Origin: CAYXVU01 sp964468725
GTDB lineage: Bacteria; Acidobacteriota; Blastocatellia; UBA7656
Length of the DNA stretch: 30,930 nucleotides
Direction of reading: 5' to 3'
Assembly: GCA_964468725.1 (NCBI GenBank)
Contig: CAYXVU010000051.1
Coordinates: forward strand, 1-30,930
Under the pieces are notes generated by a model that did not search any database, was not told the origin of the DNA, and was given only the letters and a program-made list of their open reading frames with translations. This document shows, piece by piece, positions 7,878 to 15,695 of the stretch. The position numbers and the translations under genes are program-made. The first letter of the stretch is position 1. Every line of letters starts with the position of its first letter.

Positions 7878-10049
7878 ATGTATTGTGAGAGTTGCAAAGT
7901 CGAGTTTCCCGAAAACCTGCGCTACTGCAAATGGTGCGGCCAATCGCTCAGAGAAGGGACAGCGGATTTGGTGCAGCGTCCGACCCGCGACCTCAGCGTG
8001 CAGCCCAACGCCGACCTCCGATGCACGGTCTGCGGCGATCAATTACAGGTCGGTATGGCCTACTGCAAATCGTGCGGCGCTCCGGTTAATGAAGCGGACG
8101 CGGAACGGTGGGCAGCCGAACAGACCCGCACGCAAATGTATGTGAGCCTTACCCCCGACGCGGTGGCCAACTGGCAAGCCGAGCAGCCGCGCTCGACGAA
8201 GGACATAGCGGGAAATCGCCCGTCGGCGCAGACCAAGATTGATGATGCTGTTGTCGTATTTTCTTCGAGCGGTTCGCTGGAAAAGCCACCCGATTTGGAG
8301 GCCGCGCCGCCCGCTCAGGCGCAAGACCAGATCAGTACCACGATCTTCGATGCCGAGACCATGAATGTCGAGTCGTTTACCGAAACGATTGAAACCGGCA
8401 CGGCGCAGATTGACTCCAGTACCTTGATTGCAGAGTCCAACACCATGCCCGTCAGCGCGCGCAGTAATCGCGGTTCAACAACCATTCTCAGCCAAGATGA
8501 GTGGCCGAATACCGATGAACCCGCCGCACCACTTGCTCAGGAGAAGGGGCGTGTAACCGGCAGATTACCATCGCAAGCTGAAGCCGAATTGGTTGCAACT
8601 CCACCAATCGCCGAAGAGATGCCACCGGCGACCCAGACGCTTTTGAATTATGACGGCGTCTTTACGCCGGTGAGCGATAACTTGCCGCCTGCGCCCTCGA
8701 ACACCTCGCAATTCTCTTCGCCGGTAGCGCCGCCCGAACAACCGCCACCCGCGTTTGGCACGCTCGTCATGGCCTCAGAGTCTATCAATGAGATGGTCGA
8801 GCGCGAGAAGCACGAGTTGGCCAGTGCGACGACAAAGATCGAGCGCTCCGCCGAATTGTCGCCCGCTAACGAAACCGTGCCCATTTCGCCGGTTCCGACT
8901 TCTGGCGCATTGCCTGCTAATGAGACTATCCCCATTCCGCAAGTTCCGACCGCTACCGGGCAGATGCCAGTAACCAAAGGATTAGAGGCTCCGCCGCCCG
9001 CGCCCGTTACCGCGCAAAATGTGAGTTTGAATGATGCCGCCATGCAGGCTTTTGGCATCGGGGAATCACACCCGCAAGAGACTGCTCCATCTGTTCCGGT
9101 TGCTCCGGCTCGGATCGAAGCGCGCAACTATTTTGTCGAGCAACCCTACGCCGCCGAAGTTACCGCAGCCAAAGCGATGGCCGCGCCAACGACGACGCGG
9201 CGTAGTTCGGCTCCCATTGTATTGGTGGGCTTTGCGGCGTTGGCCATTATTGGTGCGGGGCTGTTGTGGTGGTACCTGCCGCAACTGAAATCGCTGGTGC
9301 AGAAGCCGACACCGACAGGGATTGACCAGCCGACCTCGACGCCCACGCCGCCGCTAACGGAACCCCCGACTACCCCGATTGCGCCGGAAGGGATGGCTTA
9401 TGTAGCTGCCGGTTCCTATACCATTGGGAAAGATACGGGGGACGAGATCGAAAGCCCCGCCCATACGGTTGAATTGCCGGGTTTCTTTATTGACCAGACC
9501 GAAGTTACCAATGCCAGCTATAAGAAATTCGTAGATGCGACAGGTCGCAAACCGCCGGTGACCTGGAAAGATGGCAAATACCCGGACAGTGAAGCCAACC
9601 ATCCAGTTGCCGGAGTCAGTTGGAAAGACGCCACCGATTACGCGGCTTGGGCGGGCAAGCGGTTGCCGACCGAAGCCGAATGGGAAGCGGCAGCACGCGG
9701 CACACGCGGTCAGCTTTATCCCTGGGGTAATGCCTGGGGCGAAGGGTTGGCCAACATTCGCGGAAGTTCGACGACGCCGGTCGGGCAGTATAAAAACGGC
9801 GCCAGTCCCTGCGGAGCGCTCGATATGGTTGGCAACGTATGGGAGTGGACATCAGACGAATTCAAACTTTACCCCGGCAGCGCCGCTTCGTTAGGGAATT
9901 ATGATATCAAAAGCGGCATTGTCTATCGCATCATTCGCGGCGGCTCCTACAATCGCCGGGAGAACATCGAAGCGACTTATCGCGGGTTCATAGACCAAAA
10001 CGCCGCGCCGGAACAGACCGGCTTTCGATGCGCGAAGGATGTGAAGTAG
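7878..10049 (+). CDS. Zinc-ribbon / single-TM protein with C-terminal SUMF1-like (FGE-sulfatase fold) domain
   Basis: A 723-aa protein in three parts. Residues 1-70 hold two zinc ribbons (C3/C6/C17/C20 and C49/C52/C63/C66). Residues about 75-440 are a low-complexity Pro/Ala/Thr/Glu-rich region with repeats such as NETVPISPVPT and NETIPIPQVPT. A TM helix lies at about 445-465 (IVLVGFAALAIIGAGLLWWY). The rest, about 505-723, is an FGE-sulfatase domain: EGMAYVAAGSYTIG, DQTEVTNASYKKFV, KRLPTEAEWEAAARG, PWGN, DMVGNVWEWTSDEF, RIIRGGSYN and GFRCAKD. The paired catalytic cysteines expected after GGS (GGSxxC...C) are absent (GGSYNRRENIEATYRG), so it is unlikely to make formylglycine. Topology suggests cytoplasmic ribbons and a periplasmic SUMF domain. 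AGGAGG lies 11 nt upstream of the ATG. Partner and substrate are unknown. Confidence 0.9.
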   Translation: MYCESCKVEFPENLRYCKWCGQSLREGTADLVQRPTRDLSVQPNADLRCTVCGDQLQVGMAYCKSCGAPVNEADAERWAAEQTRTQMYVSLTPDAVANWQAEQPRSTKDIAGNRPSAQTKIDDAVVVFSSSGSLEKPPDLEAAPPAQAQDQISTTIFDAETMNVESFTETIETGTAQIDSSTLIAESNTMPVSARSNRGSTTILSQDEWPNTDEPAAPLAQEKGRVTGRLPSQAEAELVATPPIAEEMPPATQTLLNYDGVFTPVSDNLPPAPSNTSQFSSPVAPPEQPPPAFGTLVMASESINEMVEREKHELASATTKIERSAELSPANETVPISPVPTSGALPANETIPIPQVPTATGQMPVTKGLEAPPPAPVTAQNVSLNDAAMQAFGIGESHPQETAPSVPVAPARIEARNYFVEQPYAAEVTAAKAMAAPTTTRRSSAPIVLVGFAALAIIGAGLLWWYLPQLKSLVQKPTPTGIDQPTSTPTPPLTEPPTTPIAPEGMAYVAAGSYTIGKDTGDEIESPAHTVELPGFFIDQTEVTNASYKKFVDATGRKPPVTWKDGKYPDSEANHPVAGVSWKDATDYAAWAGKRLPTEAEWEAAARGTRGQLYPWGNAWGEGLANIRGSSTTPVGQYKNGASPCGALDMVGNVWEWTSDEFKLYPGSAASLGNYDIKSGIVYRIIRGGSYNRRENIEATYRGFIDQNAAPEQTGFRCAKDVK

Positions 10050-10228
10050 GGAACCGGTGTCAGGGGATAGGAGACAAGCACAAGAGAGGGTCTGGAGGCA
10101 GTCAGGGGCTAAGAGACGAAGCCAACACCCAACCGTCGGATTCCTGTCTTGGCTTACTTGACTGATCGGCTCCCAATCTCCTGCAATCTGACATCGGTAA
10201 GCTGTCCCCTGTAACCAATAACCTGATT
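10050..10228. repeat. Degenerate direct/inverted intergenic repeat element
   Basis: Two related direct copies begin GTCAGGGG: GTCAGGGGATAGGAGACAAG (10059-10078) and a second at 10101-10121 that reads GTCAGGGGCTAAGAGACGAA. A third, inverted, weaker copy spans about 10172-10193 (complement contains TGTCAGATTGCAGGAGA). An outer arm TCCCCTGTAACC (10205-10216) pairs with the beginning of the gap. The element ends directly in ACCTGATTATG (10221-10231), whose last three bases are the next start codon. The same 11-mer ends the element before the EutN-like gene. Confidence 0.55.
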
Positions 10229-11530
10229 ATGCGATTGAGTTTGAAACTTGCCGTTTTGTGTGCCGCGCTCATCCTCCTGCCTTTTGTCATTGCGCTTGTG
10301 GTCGCGCCCTATCGCGTCGCTTCGCAAGCGCACGACCGGCTGACCGCGCAATTGCAAGCTGATGCCAAGACGGCAGTCAGCCTTTATGAAAAGCGGCTCG
10401 CTGAATTGCGGGTTGCTGCTCAGAGGTTGGCGGTTGATATCGCCAACAAGAGCGTGATTAGCGCCGACAGCACGGAAGCCGAAAAGAACACTGCCAAAGC
10501 CCAAGCGCAAGACCTCCTTTCTGCCGCACAGAACGAACTGAGTCTGGACTTTCTGTTGATTGCCGACCTATCGGGGCGTGTATTGGTTAGGCATAACGAC
10601 CGCCCTGCCGATAGCGAGACGCTGCTTGATAGTGGGCAGAAAAGCCTCATCGCCGAAAAGGTATTTGCCGAAGCGAAACAGGGCAAATCCGTGCCCGCTG
10701 CCTCCTATGTCATCGAAGGCGGCGAGCATTTGGTGCAATGGAATCTGGCGCAGCGTGCCCGCGTCGAAAGTAATGGTCAGGCGGTTGTCGAAGAGGCTCT
10801 GATGCTCGAAGCCGGAGCTCCGATCTTCACCGCCGGACGCTGCTTCGGTTTGGTGCTGGTCGGGCAACTGCTCAACAACTCTTTTGTCGCGCGCGCCGGA
10901 GCGCGGGGCTTGCAACTGCCGCTCGAAGAAGAGATGCGAGATACTCTGTATGGCAATCGGGAATCCGGGGTTGCCATTGCGCTTGGCGATACGATTGTAG
11001 CGGCCAATCTGGGCGGCGCTGCGATGGTCAATAAGCCTTCATTGATTGGCCTGCGCATTGATGCCAGTCAACCCCTCCTGACGCGCGACGAGCGCAGCTA
11101 TGCGATTGCCTGGCAAACCTTGACGGCGCTCAATGATAACCAGCCGGTGCGAGTGGGCGTCATGCTTCCGGCGAGCGAGTCTTCCGGCGCAGCCAATCAA
11201 GTTTCAACCATTCTCATCCTCATTGCCGGGTTGGCTTTTCTACTGGCTCTCGCCCTCGGCTTCTTATTCGGTCAGGGATTGGGCAAGCGTTTGACGACGC
11301 TTGGCGAAGCGACCAGTCGCATGGCAGTTGGCGAATTGAGCCGTCCGGTTGAAGACTTGCCATCGCCGGTAGAGAGCATCTTGCCGCAATCCATCGCCCG
11401 CGATGAGGTGACGGAGTTGGCCGAAAGGCTCGATCAGATGCGCGAAAGTTTCCGTCAGGCGATTGACCGATTACGCAAACGCAAAGGGGCAGCCGCTGAT
11501 GCTCAGATGCGGGCGGAAGACGAAGGATAG
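10229..11530 (+). CDS. Membrane sensor with periplasmic domain and HAMP, no output domain
   Basis: A 433-aa protein. TM1 is at about residues 5-27 (LAVLCAALILLPFVIALVVA). A periplasmic region of about 300 residues follows, starting with a long helix (HDRLTAQLQADAKTAVSLYE) and carrying a CACHE-like FLLIADLSGRVLVRHNDR stretch. TM2 is at about 325-347 (ILILIAGLAFLLALALGFLF). A HAMP domain follows (347-405, ending in RDEVTELAERLDQMRESF). It stops about 28 residues after HAMP, in a Lys/Arg/Ala-rich tail, with no methyl-accepting, kinase, GGDEF or phosphatase domain. No continuation is visible in other frames downstream, so a frameshift is not supported. It may signal through a partner protein. No Shine-Dalgarno is visible because the upstream repeat abuts the ATG. 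Confidence 0.85.
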   Translation: MRLSLKLAVLCAALILLPFVIALVVAPYRVASQAHDRLTAQLQADAKTAVSLYEKRLAELRVAAQRLAVDIANKSVISADSTEAEKNTAKAQAQDLLSAAQNELSLDFLLIADLSGRVLVRHNDRPADSETLLDSGQKSLIAEKVFAEAKQGKSVPAASYVIEGGEHLVQWNLAQRARVESNGQAVVEEALMLEAGAPIFTAGRCFGLVLVGQLLNNSFVARAGARGLQLPLEEEMRDTLYGNRESGVAIALGDTIVAANLGGAAMVNKPSLIGLRIDASQPLLTRDERSYAIAWQTLTALNDNQPVRVGVMLPASESSGAANQVSTILILIAGLAFLLALALGFLFGQGLGKRLTTLGEATSRMAVGELSRPVEDLPSPVESILPQSIARDEVTELAERLDQMRESFRQAIDRLRKRKGAAADAQMRAEDEG

Positions 11531-11922
11531 GGGCTATTGGCGTGCGCAACCGCAAAGATTTTGCGATAATCTCGCGGCTTGGGGATGCGCCAAGCGGGGA
11601 CAGCCAGGTTTCGATGAGGCAGAATTGCGCCGCGAAGAATCGGACACGGACGTAGGCGGATGCGACAGGCTTTCGCGGGTCACTTGAGCAAATCCATGTC
11701 CATCTCGCTCATTTGCCTGCAAGTCCTTTTTACCTGAATACGCTTTTCCTTCATCTCTCTCTTTTGTTGGTCGAAGAGGAAAGGCGTTGTTGCAATCATT
11801 CATCGCGTGTCAAAATGGGATTTCCTCTGAGCAGTTCCCCCGCGCCCGCCGATTCGACGGGTTTGGTTCGAGACTTTGGTCGTGAGCTTTCAGCGACCGC
11901 TAACATTTTTGGAGGTTTCTTT
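11531..11922. other. Intergenic region with two small hairpins
   Basis: About 390 bases without a supported gene; the open frame here is an upstream extension of the next gene with atypical composition. A perfect hairpin CGCAAA-GAT-TTTGCG (11551-11565) follows the HAMP gene stop by 20 nt and could end its transcript, though no T-run follows. A second stem GCTTGG/CCAAGC spans 11577-11595. GGAGG at 11911-11915 is the ribosome-binding site of the next gene. No convincing promoter hexamers were found. Confidence 0.4.
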
Positions 11923-12369
11923 ATGCGAACGAAACGGATGACTTTAGCATTGGGGCTTGCCCTTGCTGCTGCTTTGCTGAGTGCGCTTTCGGTGAACACT
12001 GTCTCGGCGCGTGTCACCGGAACCGCTTGGCAAGCTGCCGCTTCTGCCCCCATGCAGGCAACACCACGCAAAACGAAGAAGAAAGCGAAAGGCAAAGGCA
12101 GTGCAGCGGTTCCCAAAGGCGTGCAGGCCTGTCTGGACGAGTTGATTAAGATCGCGGGGAACGATCCGCTGGTGGCTTATGAAGGTCGCCCGGAAACGAT
12201 CATCAACGATCATCTGCTCTGGAATGATGCGAAATCGAATTGCTCGATTGGCAGCGACAGCAGCTTGCGCTTGAAACTGCTCGACCTCAGCAATGCCTGG
12301 CGCATGAAAGATGCAGGCAAAGTGCGCTCGTTGCTGAGCGAAATCAAGAGCGCCGCACCACAGGGCTGA
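11923..12369 (+). CDS. Small exported protein of unknown function
   Basis: A 148-aa protein. The start is ATG 11923 because GGAGG lies 7 nt upstream and the protein then begins with a clear signal peptide (MRTKRMTLALGLALAAALLS, cleavage near SARVTG or later). A basic linker follows (PRKTKKKAKGKG, about residues 48-59). The C-terminal ~85 residues are a compact, probably helical domain with two cysteines (VQACLDELIKIAGN and KSNCSIGSDSSL) that could form a disulfide. I recognise no family. The next gene, a lipoprotein, starts 124 nt downstream beyond a hairpin, so co-transcription is possible. Confidence 0.75.
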   Translation: MRTKRMTLALGLALAAALLSALSVNTVSARVTGTAWQAAASAPMQATPRKTKKKAKGKGSAAVPKGVQACLDELIKIAGNDPLVAYEGRPETIINDHLLWNDAKSNCSIGSDSSLRLKLLDLSNAWRMKDAGKVRSLLSEIKSAAPQG

Positions 12370-12401
12370 AGCAGGTTCTCCTATTACCAACTGCACGTTT
12401 G

Positions 12402-12456
12402 CGCTTCACCCGGCTCGTTTGTCAGACTTCGATTGCTGAATGCGCCGGGCGAAGCG
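12402..12456. repeat. Hairpin between the small exported protein and the lipoprotein
   Basis: CGCTTCACCCGGC (12402-12414) and GCCGGGCGAAGCG (12444-12456) form 13-bp inverted arms with one mismatch and a 29-nt loop. It lies 32 nt after the stop of the upstream gene and 38 nt before the lipoprotein start. No T-tract follows, so it may be a processing site or attenuator rather than a classical terminator. Confidence 0.45.
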
Positions 12457-12493
12457 TGGGCATCTTGTCCGGCAAACGGGCATCCAACGAGCT

Positions 12494-13495
12494 ATGCAAA
12501 AACGATTGATCCGTCTGGTTATGCTTGCCGTTATTGCCTGCGGTCTGAGCGGCTGCAACGCGATTTTCGATAGACCGATTGATGAAGCGGTCGTCAGCGT
12601 CCCGAAAGTGAAGATTCGCTCTTCGACGGCTCTCGTCGCCCTCGATGTCGCCGAAGCGCGGCTTGGCGACCGCCTCGACATCCTCGAACAGGCTGAAGTG
12701 CGAACCCCGACGCAAGTTGAGCAATGGTACAGAGTGCGGACGCGCGCCCCCGAAAAGATTACCGGTTGGGTCGAAGCCAGTTCGATCATCAACAAAGATG
12801 TAGTCGCCCAAACGGATGCCCTCTATCAAAAATCGCAAGCCATCGTTTCGCAGGCGACCGGCAGAGTGAAAGTCAAAGCTCGATTGCGGCTCGAACCGAA
12901 TGGCACGGTTGCAACCTTGCTCAAACGCGGAACACCAGTCGAGATCGTCGGTAAAGTTCGCACTACCTATAAACCGCAACGCGATGGCGATGATGCTACT
13001 TCCGGCGACGACGATGATGACGAAGCCGCCACCCAGACGGTGGTTTGGTACGAAGTGCGGTTGCCTGAAGCCGAAGTTCTGCGCGCCGGTTTCATTGGCG
13101 CGCAGCAGGTCGAACTCGACGTGCCGGAAGAGATTCTCCATCTCGAAGGCGACGGTCGCCGCTTTACCGGCTGGGTCGCTTTCGATCAAAACAAGACGCG
13201 CAATGGCGATATTAAGAATAATTACATCGCGTTGATGAAGGGCGTTGATAGCAAAGGGGCTGTGGATTTTACGCGCATCTTGGTTCTCAACTATTCGGTC
13301 AAATACGAGCGCTATGAAGCGGCCTACATCGGCAGCAGCCTGCGCGGTGTCTTGCCTGTGGTGTTGAATCCCACCGCCGGACGCAGAGGCTTTTCGGTTC
13401 AAGAGTATGACAAAGACGGCAAACTGCATACTGTTGAATATGAGATGGCGCGCACCGATGCCAACCGCTTGCGCGTGACCCGACTCGCGTCATAA
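12494..13495 (+). CDS. Lipoprotein with SH3-like domains
   Basis: A 333-aa protein. ATG 12494 gives a lipoprotein signal MQKRLIRLVMLAVIACGLSG|C (lipobox LSGC, Cys21). Two SH3-type repeats follow. One covers about residues 28-100 (VKIRSSTALVALDVAEARLG ... EQWYRVRT ... ITGWVEASSI). The second starts with RVKVKARLRLEPNGTVATLL (about 118-137), is interrupted by an Asp-rich loop (SGDDDDDEAA), and resumes with WYEVRLP. The C-terminal ~120 residues are a beta-rich domain of unknown type (LVLNYSVKYERYEAAYIGSS). Such SH3b lipoproteins usually bind peptidoglycan or proteins at the envelope. The antisense strand has a 335-codon open frame here, judged a shadow because only the plus frame has a lipobox and SH3 pattern. 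Confidence 0.85.
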   Translation: MQKRLIRLVMLAVIACGLSGCNAIFDRPIDEAVVSVPKVKIRSSTALVALDVAEARLGDRLDILEQAEVRTPTQVEQWYRVRTRAPEKITGWVEASSIINKDVVAQTDALYQKSQAIVSQATGRVKVKARLRLEPNGTVATLLKRGTPVEIVGKVRTTYKPQRDGDDATSGDDDDDEAATQTVVWYEVRLPEAEVLRAGFIGAQQVELDVPEEILHLEGDGRRFTGWVAFDQNKTRNGDIKNNYIALMKGVDSKGAVDFTRILVLNYSVKYERYEAAYIGSSLRGVLPVVLNPTAGRRGFSVQEYDKDGKLHTVEYEMARTDANRLRVTRLAS

Positions 13496-13553
13496 GCGAG
13501 CGCCATTCTTTTGCCAGTGGACCAACCCCTATACTTCCTCTGAGAGAACGACC

Positions 13554-14753
13554 ATGATGAAGAATCGTATGTGGTTTCGTTTCGCCTACTCTTTACTGAC
13601 CGCTAGCCTTCTTACAGGCATTCTCCTTTTCCCTCCGCTTGCGGTTGCGGCTCAAACGGCTGTGCCAACAGTTGATGTCGGCCGCGTCGTTACGCAACTG
13701 GAACCGGAGATTGATAAGACCTTGCTGGAAGGCAAAATCCCTTCGGCAACAGTCGCTTTAGTGGTTGGTGACAGAGTGGTTTGGGTCGGCGCTTACGGGC
13801 AGACCAATCTGTGGGCGCGCACGCCCGCCGTTCCGAGTTCGGTCTATCTGATTGGTTCTACCTTCAAAGCAATGGCAACCGTCGCCTTGTTGCAGTTGAT
13901 GGAGCAGGGCAAATTCAAACTCGATGACAAGGTGAGCGCCTATTTGACGGAGTTCAAGATTCAAGGCGAAGACCCGGCCAAGCCGGTCACCTTTCGCCAT
14001 CTGTTGACTCACCTGTCGGGCATGCCCGGAGATTTCGGCCCCTTTCCCGTTTGGGGCGAGACTGCACCGCCGCCGCTTGAAGAGTATTTGAAGACCTCGC
14101 TCAAAGTCGTTCGCCCGCCGTTGCAAAAGGAGGAGTACTCTAATATGGCCTATGGGCTGATCGGCTATTTGGTGCAGAAGCTCTCCGGCGTGCCCTTCAA
14201 AAAATACGTCACCGAAAATCTCTTCAAGCCGTTAGAGATGACCAGCAGCGTCTTCGAACCGCAAGGCGAGTTGGAAGAACGCCTGACGATTCCCTATGTG
14301 CCGGACGAGAAGACCGGCAGATTGACGCCCGCCGTGCGCTTGAAGGCTAGCGTCTGGCCTGCCGGGATTGTCTATGGCACGGTGCTCGATCAGGCGAATT
14401 GGCTGATGATGAATCTCAACGGCGGCGTCTTCAAAGGCAAGCGCGTCATCAGCGAGGCGACGCTCGAACAGATGTTCACCCGGCAGTATGACCAGTTCAA
14501 AGGGCCTGTCGAGAATCTGTGGGGCGGGCCGGAAGCCGGATTCGGCTTGACCTGGTGGGTAGACACGCGCGGCGGCGAGCATTACTTTGCGCACAGCGGC
14601 AGCGTGCCCGGCTACACGGCCTTTTTGTTGGGCAACCGTGAGCGCAAGTTGGGCTTTGCGATTTTAACCAACGGTCACCGCGCTCACCCGCACCTCATCA
14701 AACTCGCGGACAAAGCGATTGATTTGCTCAAGGCCAACACGCGCGTGAACTAA
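13554..14753 (+). CDS. Secreted serine hydrolase, class C beta-lactamase / penicillin-binding-protein fold
   Basis: A 399-aa protein with a signal peptide (residues 1-33, LLTGILLFPPLAVAAQ). The active-site triad of the family is visible: SxxK as STFK (Ser102-Lys105), YSN at about residue 196 (EEYSNMAYGLIGY), and HSG at about 348 (YFAHSGSVPGY), which replaces KTG. The LTHLSGMPGDF motif typical of the esterase/EstB branch is also present. HSG and the LTHLSGMP motif favour an esterase or D-amino-peptidase-like enzyme over a true cephalosporinase; the substrate is unknown. The protein probably acts in the periplasm. Start ATG 13554 follows GAGAGAA. The next gene is convergent, 38 nt away. Confidence 0.92.
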   Translation: MMKNRMWFRFAYSLLTASLLTGILLFPPLAVAAQTAVPTVDVGRVVTQLEPEIDKTLLEGKIPSATVALVVGDRVVWVGAYGQTNLWARTPAVPSSVYLIGSTFKAMATVALLQLMEQGKFKLDDKVSAYLTEFKIQGEDPAKPVTFRHLLTHLSGMPGDFGPFPVWGETAPPPLEEYLKTSLKVVRPPLQKEEYSNMAYGLIGYLVQKLSGVPFKKYVTENLFKPLEMTSSVFEPQGELEERLTIPYVPDEKTGRLTPAVRLKASVWPAGIVYGTVLDQANWLMMNLNGGVFKGKRVISEATLEQMFTRQYDQFKGPVENLWGGPEAGFGLTWWVDTRGGEHYFAHSGSVPGYTAFLLGNRERKLGFAILTNGHRAHPHLIKLADKAIDLLKANTRVN

Positions 14754-14791
14754 AACGTCTCGGCCATCAAGATACTCAGCCACAGGGAAGA

Positions 14792-15556
14792 TTATGGGTT
14801 TGAGCGAATCACTCCGATCATTGCGTCAAGCGTCGTCTCGGTCGCTCGCGCCAGGAATTCGACCATCGGTTGGGTATTCGATTGGCGGCTGGCATCTAAG
14901 GCTGCGGCGTATTGCGCGTGATCGGCTGCTGGGATGATGATCGGCGGCAATGCCTTTCTCAGTGTAAAGAGGCTGGCTGCGACCAATCCCGTGCGAACAT
15001 TTCCCTTGTCGTAGGGTTGCACCTCTAACAATCGCAGGTAAACGATGGCCGCTTGCTCAAGGGGATTGAGTTCGAGGAACGATTCCGCTGTAAACCAATA
15101 GCAAGCGCTCTGCACGCTGCTGGTCACATGTTCGGGCAGAGGCGGCTTGATCGAGTGAGTGGCTGTGACCGGACGGGTGCGAAACAATGCGGCATCAGCA
15201 AGCGGATGGTTCAGTTTGAGGAGCAACTGCGGCGTTATCAACTCCTCATCTGGTTGGTCAGATACGTGGCTTTGAGCCAGCCGCAAGGCGGCGCGTTGTG
15301 CAGCGATCAGGCGGTCGGATTCTGCCAGTTCGCGCCCTTGATCGAGCGCAATTCCGGTCAAAGCGACTTGCTCGCGGCTGACGGACTGCCCATCAAGCGA
15401 CAGCGACGTAAAGACGAATTCCGTCTCCAGCCACGCCGTCAGCTCTTCGCGTTGCTGCGCGGAGAGGGACAAACTCTGCACTTGATTATGTTTTTGACCG
15501 ACGCGATGAATCCAATCGGTAGCTGGGCGGGTCAGGAATATCGGCGGCCTTTGCAT
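14792..15556 (-). CDS. Fic/DOC-family protein with degenerate catalytic motif
   Basis: A 254-aa protein with Fic architecture. The N-terminal EFVFTSLSLDG (residues 46-56) resembles the inhibitory helix (S/T)xxxE(G/N), with Asp in place of Glu. The region 168-198 corresponds to the active-site loop: AAIVYLRLLEVQPYDKGNVR. The canonical motif is HPFx(D/E)GNGR; here it reads QPYDKGNVRTG, so catalytic His is Gln180 and Gly is Val187, while Asp, Gly, Asn and Arg remain. AMPylation is therefore doubtful, although some Fic proteins with changed motifs have other activities. No antitoxin-like partner is adjacent. The ATG 15556 has only a weak ribosome-binding site. Fold assignment is fairly secure from the motif framework; function is not known. 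Confidence 0.8.
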   Translation of the reverse strand: MQRPPIFLTRPATDWIHRVGQKHNQVQSLSLSAQQREELTAWLETEFVFTSLSLDGQSVSREQVALTGIALDQGRELAESDRLIAAQRAALRLAQSHVSDQPDEELITPQLLLKLNHPLADAALFRTRPVTATHSIKPPLPEHVTSSVQSACYWFTAESFLELNPLEQAAIVYLRLLEVQPYDKGNVRTGLVAASLFTLRKALPPIIIPAADHAQYAAALDASRQSNTQPMVEFLARATETTLDAMIGVIRSNP

Positions 15557-15695
15557 AGCTTCGACTATAGGCGGCAGCCAGATGGGCGGTCAATGCGCTC
15601 TCTTAGCTTCCTGCGCTGGCCGGTTACTTCTTGGCTTTGCGCTTGACAGTGAGCGGCTGCACACCGGACACTGTGAGCGCATTTTCAAACTCGTT

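Noticed and set aside
7878..10049. True formylglycine-generating enzyme
   Set aside because: The paired catalytic cysteines after the GGS motif are absent and no sulfatase is present.
10059..10121. CRISPR-like direct repeats
   Set aside because: Only two imperfect copies with a single 22-nt spacer, plus an inverted third copy; no cas genes are present.
12422..13429. A 335-codon open frame on the minus strand
   Set aside because: It is antisense to the SH3-like lipoprotein gene, has no recognisable motif or ribosome-binding site, and reflects codon bias of the real gene.
13554..14753. Antibiotic-resistance class C beta-lactamase
   Set aside because: The third motif is HSG rather than KTG and an LTHLSGMP motif is present, which fits the esterase/peptidase branch better.
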